DNA from: an uncultured beta proteobacterium
GTDB taxonomy: Bacteria > Pseudomonadota > Gammaproteobacteria > Burkholderiales > Burkholderiaceae_B
Direction of reading: 5' to 3'
Length of the DNA stretch: 5,444 nucleotides
NCBI GenBank assembly: GCA_903924715.1
Contig: CAIYCP010000675.1
Coordinates: forward strand, 1-5,444
Shown here: in pieces, positions 1 to 5,444 of the stretch
How the letters are laid out: every line of letters begins with the position of its first letter
Numbering within the stretch: the first letter of the stretch is position 1
Position numbers and translations under genes: made by a program
The notes under the pieces: generated by a model
The model's input: only the letters and a program-made list of their open reading frames with translations
What the model was told of the DNA's origin: nothing
The model's database searches: none

Positions 1-930
1 AGTTTCATCCTTTAAAAACTGCTTGAACTCTTCTTGCGTACGCGGCTGAACCACAAGCCCAGTTCGCGCAATCGCCTGCTTGACGGCAGGATCTGCAACG
101 GCTTGCGCTAAGGCTTCGTGCAACTGATTTTGTACAGACTGCTCGACACCCTGTTGCGTCAAAAACCCGTACCACGTCCCAAACACCATATCGACATCTA
201 ACTCTTTAAAGGTAGGTACTTCGGGCGCATCGGGGTGGCGTTCTGCTGCGGCAATCGCAATTGCCTTGAGTCGACCGACTTTCACATTTATCATGCCAGT
301 CGGAATATCAAAAATCCCCATGACCTGACCGCCAAACAAGTCGTTTAAGGCGGGCCCCATGCCTTTGTAGGGGACATGCGTAATCTTGACCTTCGCAGCA
401 TGGGCAAACAACTCAGCCGCGATGTGCGCGCTTGAACCGTTGCCTGACGAGCCTAGCACCAACCCGGCCGGGTTGTCTTTAGCCAGCGCAATGACTTCGG
501 CTAAGTTTTGCGCAGGCAGCTTAGCATTGATATAAAGCAAGCTTGGCGCAGTGCCGATTAGGAGCAACGGTGCGAGAGAGCTGGGCTGATAACTCAGATT
601 TTCTTTTAGTAAAGGATTTGACGTATAGGCGTACGCAACCACTAGCAAGGTATAGCCATCCGCTGGCGCCTGACTCACGTACTGGGTTCCGATCACTGTG
701 CCACCACCACCGCGATTTTCGGTAACAACGGATTGACCCCATTTTTGCGAAAGATAATGAGCAATCGATCTCGCAAAAATATCAGTACTGCCACCAGGCG
801 GATACGGAACAACAATCGTCACACGTCTTTCAGGAAATGCTGCGGCGCACGAAAAGCTTTCGAGTAAGAGTGCGAAAGCAATTAAACCCTGCATGAACAG
901 TTGCTTCATTAAAAACTTTGATGCATTCAT
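1..930 (-). CDS. Bug-family (TctC-like) tripartite tricarboxylate transporter solute-binding protein, 3' end off window
   Basis: Periplasmic binding protein of the Bug/TctC family, which captures small, often carboxylated, metabolites for tripartite tricarboxylate-type uptake. The frame is open for 310 codons from ATG at 930 to the window edge; the family is usually about 320-330 residues, so only a short C-terminal tail should be missing. Residues 8-31 form a Sec signal peptide (Lys9, hydrophobic 10-22, AAA before Phe32). Family hallmarks follow: VTIVVPYPPGGSTDIFAR (37-54, the ligand-loop signature), ENRGGGG (71-77), APADGYTLL (88-96), GSSGNGSSAHIAAELF (160-175), HVPYKGMGPALNDLFGG (185-201) and AERHPDAPEVPTF (229-241). 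In-frame ATGs at 909 and 894 would still leave a signal peptide; none of the three has a good Shine-Dalgarno, so the start is uncertain. No TctA/TctB membrane genes are visible, so it looks like one of the many orphan Bug genes of Burkholderiales. Family assignment is firm; the ligand is unknown. Confidence 0.93.
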   Translation of the reverse strand, partial: MNASKFLMKQLFMQGLIAFALLLESFSCAAAFPERRVTIVVPYPPGGSTDIFARSIAHYLSQKWGQSVVTENRGGGGTVIGTQYVSQAPADGYTLLVVAYAYTSNPLLKENLSYQPSSLAPLLLIGTAPSLLYINAKLPAQNLAEVIALAKDNPAGLVLGSSGNGSSAHIAAELFAHAAKVKITHVPYKGMGPALNDLFGGQVMGIFDIPTGMINVKVGRLKAIAIAAAERHPDAPEVPTFKELDVDMVFGTWYGFLTQQGVEQSVQNQLHEALAQAVADPAVKQAIARTGLVVQPRTQEEFKQFLKDET

Positions 931-973
931 AAGAAGGATATTATCAATTATGATTCTTCATATTACGCGACTC

Positions 974-1001
974 GAAGATCTGGTTGCCCTAAAGAAGATC
1001 T
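974..1001. repeat. Pair of GAAGATCT direct repeats, possible operator
   Basis: The octamer GAAGATCT occurs at 974-981 and again at 994-1001, exactly 20 bp apart, about two helical turns. Each copy contains the palindrome AGATCT. The pair sits in the middle of the divergent intergenic region, just upstream of the TATAAC element at 1011. Two identical sites on the same helix face would suit a dimeric or cooperative regulator. The repeat is seen directly; a role as an operator is inference, and chance is possible for a sequence this short. Confidence 0.35.
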
Positions 1002-1034
1002 CAAAATTTGTATAACGATTGGCAACAACCCGAC

Positions 1035-1042
1035 GGAGAAAG
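1035..1042 (+). promoter_or_regulatory. Ribosome binding site that fixes the hydrolase start
   Basis: GGAGAAAG lies upstream of ATG 1046, with 7 nt between GGAG and the start codon. A TTG at 1019 in the same frame would add nine residues (MATTRRRKT) ahead of the signal peptide, and these codons would contain this Shine-Dalgarno sequence. The ATG at 1046 is therefore the better start. Confidence 0.75.
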
Positions 1043-1045
1043 ACG

Positions 1046-2323
1046 ATGAAATTCAAGCTCAGTGCATTAATCGCAGCAGTCGCGATCACTTCGAGTACAG
1101 GCCTACGTGCCCAAACCCCTGCAGCCCCCCTCCCCACAGCTACACCACAATCGCAAGGCTTTTCTGACGATGGTATCAAGCGGCTCGATGCCTTCTTTAA
1201 AAAAGAAGTTGTCGACAACAGAATGCCTGGCGCTGTCGTAGCTGTCACCAAAAATGGCAAACTCGTCATTTATGAGGCCTACGGTTATCGAAATAAAGCC
1301 ACGAACACCGCCATGACCACCGACACCATTTTTGCGTTGGCCTCAATGACCAAAGTGATGACAACGGTCAGTGCATTGACGTTTTACGAAGAAGCAAAAA
1401 TGCCCTTGAATGCTTCTGTCGCCAACTGGTTTCCGCAATTCAAAACGCTGAAGCTGGGTGTGCTTGCTACCGATGGCACTTTAACCACGGTACCCGCAAA
1501 AAAGCCCGTCACGATTCAAGATTTAATGCGTCATACCAATGGTTTAACGTATGGTGGTCGCGGTGCAACGGCTATCCATAAACAATTTCCAGCTTCGTCC
1601 TCAAATTCTGCCTTTGATTTAGATGGCAAACAATTTATTGAGAAGCTCGCATCTGCCCCTTTGCTGTATGAACCCGGCACCGCATGGGATTATGGCTTTG
1701 GTCTGGATGTGCTAGGTTTGATCCAAGAGCAGATCACTGGAAAAACTCTCAATGAAGTCATGCGTGAGAGAATCTTTAGCAAACTCGGCATGGTCGACAC
1801 CGGCTTTGATATTGCGGCAAAAGACGCAAGTCGGTTTGCTCAACCGTTAGCAACAGACACTTTGACCGGCGCACCTCAAAGCATGCCCATCTTAACAACC
1901 AAGCTTAAATATGACTGCGGTGGTGGTTGCGCTTACGGCACGGCAGGCGACTATATTCGCTTTGGGCAAATGCTGTTGAACGGCGGCTCGCTTGAAGGCA
2001 AACGTGTACTCGCACCACAAACGGTTGCTTTTATGACCTCTAACCATCTCGATGCAGGGATTCAAAACCGCGTTGCGGTGACTGAACCTGCACGGGTCGG
2101 TTATGGCTTTGGTTTAGGCGTCGCCGTTCGTACTGAACGCGGTATGTCAGCGATCAACGGTAATGTCGGAGATTTCTCTTGGAACGGCGCTTACGGCACC
2201 ACGTTTTGGGCAGATCCAAAAGAAAATATGGTGGTGGTCGTGATGGCCGCAACGCCAGGCGAAGTGCGTAAAGAGTATCGTGAAAAAATCAATGCGTTGA
2301 TTTATAGCGCATTAGAGAAATAG
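1046..2323 (+). CDS. Secreted serine hydrolase, beta-lactamase / family VIII esterase (EstB-like) type
   Basis: A 425-residue exported enzyme of the serine beta-lactamase-like superfamily (class C beta-lactamases, penicillin-binding proteins and family VIII carboxylesterases). Residues 1-22 are a signal peptide (MKFK, hydrophobic core, LRA before Gln23), followed by a Pro/Ala/Thr-rich linker to about 37. The nucleophile motif is SMTK (Ser100, Lys103). DLMRHTNGL near 159-167 is the usual conserved block. The second catalytic motif is Tyr216-Gly-Phe in WDYGFGLDVLG, where lactamases normally have Y-x-N. The third is WNG (379-381) in FSWNGAYGTTFWADP, replacing KTG/HxG. Y-x-F/L plus W-x-G is the pattern of EstB-like esterases, so ester hydrolysis is more likely than beta-lactam resistance; this is inferred from motifs, not shown. 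CGGGC at 291-295 places two cysteines four residues apart. The gene stands alone between a divergent Bug gene and the downstream exporter, from which a 156-nt gap with a strong hairpin separates it. The natural substrate is unknown. Confidence 0.9.
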   Translation: MKFKLSALIAAVAITSSTGLRAQTPAAPLPTATPQSQGFSDDGIKRLDAFFKKEVVDNRMPGAVVAVTKNGKLVIYEAYGYRNKATNTAMTTDTIFALASMTKVMTTVSALTFYEEAKMPLNASVANWFPQFKTLKLGVLATDGTLTTVPAKKPVTIQDLMRHTNGLTYGGRGATAIHKQFPASSSNSAFDLDGKQFIEKLASAPLLYEPGTAWDYGFGLDVLGLIQEQITGKTLNEVMRERIFSKLGMVDTGFDIAAKDASRFAQPLATDTLTGAPQSMPILTTKLKYDCGGGCAYGTAGDYIRFGQMLLNGGSLEGKRVLAPQTVAFMTSNHLDAGIQNRVAVTEPARVGYGFGLGVAVRTERGMSAINGNVGDFSWNGAYGTTFWADPKENMVVVVMAATPGEVRKEYREKINALIYSALEK

Positions 2324-2334
2324 TCGGTCGGGTG

Positions 2335-2364
2335 ATTCACGGCATAAAGTGTGATGCCGTGAAT
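2335..2364 (+). terminator. Perfect 11-bp hairpin after the serine hydrolase, likely terminator
   Basis: ATTCACGGCAT (2335-2345) and ATGCCGTGAAT (2354-2364) are exact reverse complements around the 8-nt loop AAAGTGTG. The stem begins 11 nt after the TAG stop of the hydrolase. What follows is only moderately T-rich (GAGTTCCATCATTTCT) with no true run of T, so it is not a textbook intrinsic terminator. It could end transcription inefficiently or protect the 3' end of the mRNA. The inverted repeat is certain; its function is inferred from position. Confidence 0.6.
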
Positions 2365-2468
2365 GAGTTCCATCATTTCTGTTCCCGACAAGCATTAAAA
2401 CCTTTTTTAAACCCACACCGCCAGAAAGGATTACAGTAGAGGCGACGAATTACCGTCATTCTCAGGCA

Positions 2469-2483
2469 ATGACTCACCGATGA
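2469..2483 (+). promoter_or_regulatory. Duplicated ATGACTC with five-codon mini-ORF overlapping the adaptor start
   Basis: ATGACTC occurs at 2469-2475 and, 11 nt on, at 2480-2486, where it forms the start of the adaptor gene. The first ATG opens a tiny reading frame, ATG ACT CAC CGA TGA, whose stop overlaps the adaptor start as ATGA (2480-2483). The adaptor has no strong Shine-Dalgarno; the best match, CAGG at 2463-2466, is 13 nt from ATG 2480 but only 2 nt from ATG 2469. The arrangement could allow stop-restart translation into the adaptor, or may simply be a short duplication. The sequence is seen; any regulatory role is speculative. Confidence 0.25.
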
Positions 2484-3697
2484 CTCTTAAACGCCCGATA
2501 CAAATTGCCTTGCTTGGCTGTGTGATTTTGGGACTTGTTATTGGTTTTCAGGTTTGGCAAGGTCCGCTTGTGCCCGCTTATCAGCTCAAAAAGATTGATC
2601 TGACTCAAAATGTCGTCGCGACTGGCCGAATTGTTTCGACATCGCGAATACAGGTAAACACCGAGATCCCCGGTGTCGTACTTGAGCGTCGCGTCAAAGA
2701 AGGTGATCGAGTCAACGCAGGTGATGTCCTCATTGTTTTGCGCGCGGACGATCTGACTGCGAAGGCGCAAGAGGCGCAAGCGACTCTTGAACAGCTGCAG
2801 CGCGCCCGCCGACCCCAGGCGCTCGCTGCGCTCAGGCAAGCTGAAGCGCAGTTTGCTCAAACACAACGTGAAGTGAAGCGTCGCCGCGATCTTTTTAACG
2901 CCGACTCAATTTCGCGCGAAGTGCGCGAGCAGGCCGAAAATCAAGAAAACACTGCTAAAGAAGCGCTTGAGCAAGCGCGCTTACTTGTGGCCTCGCTTGA
3001 GCCGGGCGCTTCAGAAGAAAACGTCTTGCGCGAACGTCTGGCTGCCGCGCGCGCTTTGCTAGAGAAGACCACCATTCGGGCGCAAGCGGCGGGCACGATC
3101 TTGACACGTAACGTTGAACCAGGCGATGCGGTTCAACCCACTGGCAAAGCCTTGCTTGAAATCGCCCGCGCCGGTGACACCGAAATTCTGATCCCTCTAG
3201 ACGAACGTAACATTGGCAACATCGCAATCGGACAAATCGGTGTGTGCATCTCTGACGCCTACCCCAATCGCCCGTTCAAAGCCTTTGTCAACTTCATCTC
3301 GCCAACAGTCGACCCTCAACGCGGCACCGTCGACATTCGGTTAAAAATTGACCCCGTGCCAGACGGCCTTAAACAAGATATGACACTATCGGTCGATATC
3401 GTCACCGCCGAGCGTGCAAATACACTGGTGATACCTAATGACGCCTTACTTTCAGTCACTGGTACGCAAGCAAACGTGCTCACCGTGCAAAGCGGCAAAG
3501 TCGTACGCGCGGCTGTCGAACTTGGCCTGAGAGGCTTGGCACTCACTGAAATCAAACACGGCCTCAAAGCAGATGACTGGGTATTGTTAATAGCCAGTGC
3601 TAAAGAAGGTACGCGGGTTCGCCTAGCGGCTCAACCAATCCCCACGCACACCCAGGGCCTCTCGTCGCGTAAAGAAACGCCAGTCAAGTTCAACTGA
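2480..3697 (+). CDS. HlyD/MacA-type periplasmic adaptor subunit of an ABC exporter
   Basis: A 405-residue membrane fusion protein that should bridge the inner-membrane ABC permease encoded next to an outer-membrane channel. Residues 8-25 are one N-terminal transmembrane anchor. The first half of the biotinyl-lipoyl domain spans about 45-90 (VNTEIPGVVLERRVKEGDRVNAGDVL) as 59-84, and its second half about 196-228 (TTIRAQAAGTILTRNVEPGD region). Between them an Ala/Glu/Arg/Gln-rich alpha-helical hairpin runs from about 92 to 195. At its tip, Arg134-x3-Leu138-x6-Ser145 matches the RLS motif known from AcrA/MacA-type adaptors to mediate TolC contact. Beta-barrel and membrane-proximal domains follow (about 233-310 and 311-385), with the typical TLVIPNDALL at 315-324. 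The tail (386-405) is polar. It is the first gene of the operon, 2 nt before the permease. Start choice: no other in-frame ATG lies close upstream, and the anchor begins directly after it. The Shine-Dalgarno is poor. Confidence 0.93.
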   Translation: MTLKRPIQIALLGCVILGLVIGFQVWQGPLVPAYQLKKIDLTQNVVATGRIVSTSRIQVNTEIPGVVLERRVKEGDRVNAGDVLIVLRADDLTAKAQEAQATLEQLQRARRPQALAALRQAEAQFAQTQREVKRRRDLFNADSISREVREQAENQENTAKEALEQARLLVASLEPGASEENVLRERLAAARALLEKTTIRAQAAGTILTRNVEPGDAVQPTGKALLEIARAGDTEILIPLDERNIGNIAIGQIGVCISDAYPNRPFKAFVNFISPTVDPQRGTVDIRLKIDPVPDGLKQDMTLSVDIVTAERANTLVIPNDALLSVTGTQANVLTVQSGKVVRAAVELGLRGLALTEIKHGLKADDWVLLIASAKEGTRVRLAAQPIPTHTQGLSSRKETPVKFN

Positions 3698-3699
3698 CA

Positions 3700-4902
3700 A
3701 TGTGGATTGAATCAACCATTGCATTGAAGTTTATGCGTCAAGGACGTACTCAAACCGCGCTGATTATGGTGGGGATTTCAGTTGGCGTCTCAGTCATAGT
3801 TTTTATAACGTCACTCATTCTTGGCCTGCAAAGCAACATCATTGCTCGCACGCTGGGCACCCAGTCGCACATCCGTGTTCAACCACCAGATGAAAAAAAT
3901 ATCATTACGCCGAGCCGCGAAGGTACTGTGGCGTTAGTCACTGAAGACAAGCGCGCGCAACGACTACGCTCAATCCTGAACTGGCAAGATGTACGCGACA
4001 CTCTCGATACCCTGCCAGAAATCAAAGCGGTATCGCCAGTCGTGTCAGGCCCGGCCTTCGCCCGCAAAGGCGAAGTCTTTAAATCGATTTCAATTCTTGG
4101 GATTGATCCGCCTCGTTATGAAAAAATTATCCCGATCAGTACAGATATTATTTCTGGCAGGTTCAAAGTCGGCGCAGGCGATGCAGTCATCGGAAAACTA
4201 CTCGCAGACGACTTGGGCTTAAGAGCCGGCAATAAATTACGCATCGAGTCGGGTGATGGTCGCGTCGCAATCGTCACCATCTCCGGTATTTTTGAAATTG
4301 GTGTTCGTGACTTAGATGCCCGCTTTGTATATGTGGATTTGAAACAAGCGCAATCTTTATTAGGTTTATACGGAGGTATCAATCTGATTGACCTGACGGT
4401 GCAAGATTTGTTTCGCGCAGATGCGACTGCTAGCAGAATCTCGCGTCTGACGGGCCTGAAAGCCGAAAGTTGGATGGAGACCAACGCTCAACTGGTCAAC
4501 GCTCTCGCCTCGCAAAGTCTGTCGACCTCGATCATTACTTTTTTTGTTGCGCTCTCAGTGGCATTTGGTATCGCCAGCGTTTTGGCGATTAGCGTCACCC
4601 AGCGCACGCGAGAGATCGGCATCTTACGTGCCATGGGTATTCGACGTTCACAAATGCTACAGGTATTTTTATTTCAAGGCGGGATACTGGGGCTGATTGG
4701 TTCGGTTGTCGGTGCGAGTCTTGGCTACGGGTTAGTGATGGCATTTAATATTTTTGGTCCGAAGCTCTTTTATATCGACGTACCGTCATCCTTAATGGGC
4801 AGCGCAGCAGCGATTGCTACTGTAGTCGGCATACTGGCAGCGTTGGCACCTGCGTGGCGTGCCTCAAGACTGGACCCAGTCCAGGCGATTCGTTATGTCT
4901 GA
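3700..4902 (+). CDS. FtsX/MacB-family ABC transporter permease, LolC/LolE-like
   Basis: A 400-residue inner-membrane permease with the four-helix plan of the type VII (MacB/LolCDE/FtsX) ABC fold. TM1 is about 19-43. A large periplasmic MacB_PCD-type domain spans about 44-272, including GAGDAVIGKLLADDLGLRAG (158-177) and a FVYVDLKQAQSLLGL stretch (209-223), both reminiscent of LolC/LolE. TM2 is about 275-298. The cytoplasmic coupling segment follows, QRTREIGILRAMGIRRSQM (301-319), the FtsX-family signature that contacts the ATPase. TM3 is about 322-349 and TM4 about 364-386, ending in PAWRASRLDPVQAIRYV (384-400), the usual C-terminal motif. There is a single permease gene, so a homodimer is expected, unlike the LolC-LolE heterodimer. 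ATG 3700 lies 2 nt after the adaptor TGA with no clear Shine-Dalgarno, so translation is probably coupled to the adaptor. The pairing with an adaptor points to MacAB/DevBCA-like export rather than lipoprotein release to LolA. The substrate is not predictable. Confidence 0.93.
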   Translation: MWIESTIALKFMRQGRTQTALIMVGISVGVSVIVFITSLILGLQSNIIARTLGTQSHIRVQPPDEKNIITPSREGTVALVTEDKRAQRLRSILNWQDVRDTLDTLPEIKAVSPVVSGPAFARKGEVFKSISILGIDPPRYEKIIPISTDIISGRFKVGAGDAVIGKLLADDLGLRAGNKLRIESGDGRVAIVTISGIFEIGVRDLDARFVYVDLKQAQSLLGLYGGINLIDLTVQDLFRADATASRISRLTGLKAESWMETNAQLVNALASQSLSTSIITFFVALSVAFGIASVLAISVTQRTREIGILRAMGIRRSQMLQVFLFQGGILGLIGSVVGASLGYGLVMAFNIFGPKLFYIDVPSSLMGSAAAIATVVGILAALAPAWRASRLDPVQAIRYV

Positions 4903-5444
4903 TGCCCCCTCACCCGTGTTGTCATTGGTCGATGTTCGCAAGTCATACAACATCGGCTCACCCAACGAAGTTGAAATTTTGCACGGTATCAATCTGACGG
5001 TACAAGAGCGTGATTTTTCGGCCTTAGTGGGCCCCTCAGGTTCAGGCAAAAGCACCTTACTCAACATCATTGGACTGCTCGATCAACCGACCTCGGGCGA
5101 GCTGTACATTTTGGGTCAACCCACACGCGAGATGGAAGACGAGGCGCGTACTGCCTTACGCGGCAACACCATCGGCTTTGTTTTTCAGTTTCATCATCTG
5201 ATCCAGGCTTTTACTGCGCTAGAAAACGTCTTAATGCCGTTGATGATCAAACAGGGCAAACCTAAAGCAGAGTTTGTTGAACGCGCAAAAAGCCTGTTAG
5301 ACGAGGTTGGCTTAGGCAATCATCTCACTAAAAACCCTGATGAGTTGTCGGGCGGGCAACAACAACGCGTGGCAATTGCACGCGCGTTGATCACGCGACC
5401 TGCGTTACTGCTCGCCGACGAACCGACCGGCAATCTTGACACCA
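4895..5444 (+). CDS. ABC transporter ATP-binding protein, LolD/MacB type, 3' end off window
   Basis: The nucleotide-binding subunit that powers the permease encoded just upstream; 183 codons are visible of an expected 220-250. A-loop Tyr18; Walker A GPSGSGKST (46-54, Lys52); Q-loop Gln98 in FVFQFHHL; a FTALENVLMPLMI segment (106-118) typical of LolD/MacB-type ATPases; signature LSGGQQQR (151-158); Walker B LLLADEP (171-177) with catalytic Glu176; and the beginning of the D-loop, GNLDT (179-183). The H-loop histidine lies beyond the edge and cannot be checked. The start is ATG 4895, within the end of the permease gene: the overlap ATGTCTGA is 8 nt (4895-4902), and AGG at 4883-4885 gives a weak Shine-Dalgarno 9 nt upstream. 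Another ATG at 4902 is out of frame. The overlap implies translational coupling and a fixed subunit ratio. All visible catalytic motifs are intact. Confidence 0.95.
   Translation, partial: MSDAPSPVLSLVDVRKSYNIGSPNEVEILHGINLTVQERDFSALVGPSGSGKSTLLNIIGLLDQPTSGELYILGQPTREMEDEARTALRGNTIGFVFQFHHLIQAFTALENVLMPLMIKQGKPKAEFVERAKSLLDEVGLGNHLTKNPDELSGGQQQRVAIARALITRPALLLADEPTGNLDT

Larger units (their letters stand above)
931..1045. promoter_or_regulatory. Divergent intergenic region between Bug gene and serine hydrolase
   Basis: This 115-bp spacer must hold the promoters of both flanking, divergently transcribed genes. It is A+T-rich next to the Bug gene (about 931-965) and again at 1001-1018. For the plus strand, TATAAC at 1011-1016 resembles a -10 box, but the nearest -35-like hexamer, TTGCCC at 984-989, is 21 bp away, which is too far for a standard sigma-70 promoter. 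For the minus strand I see several TAAT-rich stretches but no convincing pair. The region also contains a duplicated GAAGATCT, listed separately. That promoters lie here is inferred from gene orientation; exact sites are not established. Confidence 0.5.

Noticed and set aside
521..742. 73-codon minus-strand open frame and an overlapping 60-codon plus-strand frame (543-725) inside the Bug gene
   Set aside because: Both are overlaid on the Bug coding frame, which carries clear family motifs throughout; their translations show no recognisable domain.
841..855. Possible lipobox SFSC in the Bug signal peptide
   Set aside because: SFSC does not fit the lipobox consensus (Ser at -3, Phe at -2), and AAA before Phe32 is a good signal peptidase I site.
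958..1269. 103-codon minus-strand open frame across the divergent intergenic region and hydrolase 5' end
   Set aside because: It is antisense to the signal peptide and start of the hydrolase and lacks any recognisable motif.
2385..2413. Possible sigma-70 promoter for the exporter operon (CCGACA with TAAACC 17 bp on)
   Set aside because: Each hexamer matches the consensus poorly, about 4/6 and 3/6; a promoter is probably somewhere in 2365-2479 but this pair cannot be supported.
2510..2521. Possible lipobox LLGC at residues 11-14 of the adaptor
   Set aside because: The hydrophobic stretch continues well past Cys14 (VILGLVIGF), so this is an uncleaved membrane anchor and not a lipoprotein signal.
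2474..3567. Minus-strand open frames opposite the adaptor (2474-2866, 2955-3227, 3316-3567)
   Set aside because: They are antisense shadows of a well-supported adaptor gene, with low-complexity Arg/Ser/Leu-rich translations and no family resemblance.
3683..3698. Small inverted repeat GTCA...TGAC around the adaptor stop codon
   Set aside because: Only four perfect pairs before a bulge, with a tiny inner stem; within chance expectation.
4900..4904. TGATG overlap suggesting an ATPase start at ATG 4902
   Set aside because: That ATG is not in the frame encoding the Walker A and signature motifs; the in-frame start is ATG 4895.
3879..5070. Open frames within the permease and ATPase genes (3879-4067, 3989-4222, 4116-4484, 4864-5070)
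   Set aside because: All lie inside convincingly coding sequence in another frame or strand and show no domain of their own.

Overview
The window looks like chromosome of a Gram-negative betaproteobacterium, most likely in the Burkholderiales. The main clue is a Bug-type (TctC-like) periplasmic solute-binding protein, a family greatly expanded in that order. A HlyD-type periplasmic adaptor and Sec-type signal peptides also fit a two-membrane cell. G+C is around half by eye, moderate for the order. A genus cannot be named from this sequence alone.

Layout: (1) positions 1-930, minus strand, a Bug-family solute-binding protein whose last few residues lie off the left edge. (2) 931-1045, a short divergent intergenic region carrying two copies of GAAGATCT 20 bp apart. 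(3) 1046-2323, plus strand, a secreted serine hydrolase of the beta-lactamase / family VIII esterase type. (4) 2324-2479, an intergenic region with a perfect 11-bp inverted repeat just after the hydrolase stop, and a duplicated ATGACTC at the start of the next gene. (5) 2480 to the right edge, a tight three-gene operon: HlyD/MacA-type adaptor, FtsX/LolC-E-type permease, and LolD/MacB-type ATPase cut by the edge. The first two genes are 2 nt apart and the last two overlap by 8 nt.

The operon is a MacAB/DevBCA-like exporter in which the ATPase and permease are separate proteins. The ATPase should power a dimer of the four-helix permease. The adaptor carries a well-matched R-x3-L-x6-S hairpin-tip motif, so it should dock on a TolC-like outer-membrane channel, which is not encoded in the visible part. 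The substrate cannot be told from sequence. The Bug protein would bind a small, probably carboxylated, metabolite in the periplasm. The secreted hydrolase would cleave an ester or amide there; a link between those two rests only on their divergent arrangement. I found no mobile element, CRISPR array, tRNA or rRNA. Every gene belongs to a known family and I see no convincing sign of a wholly new system; the notable points are details inside known families and small regulatory-looking elements.
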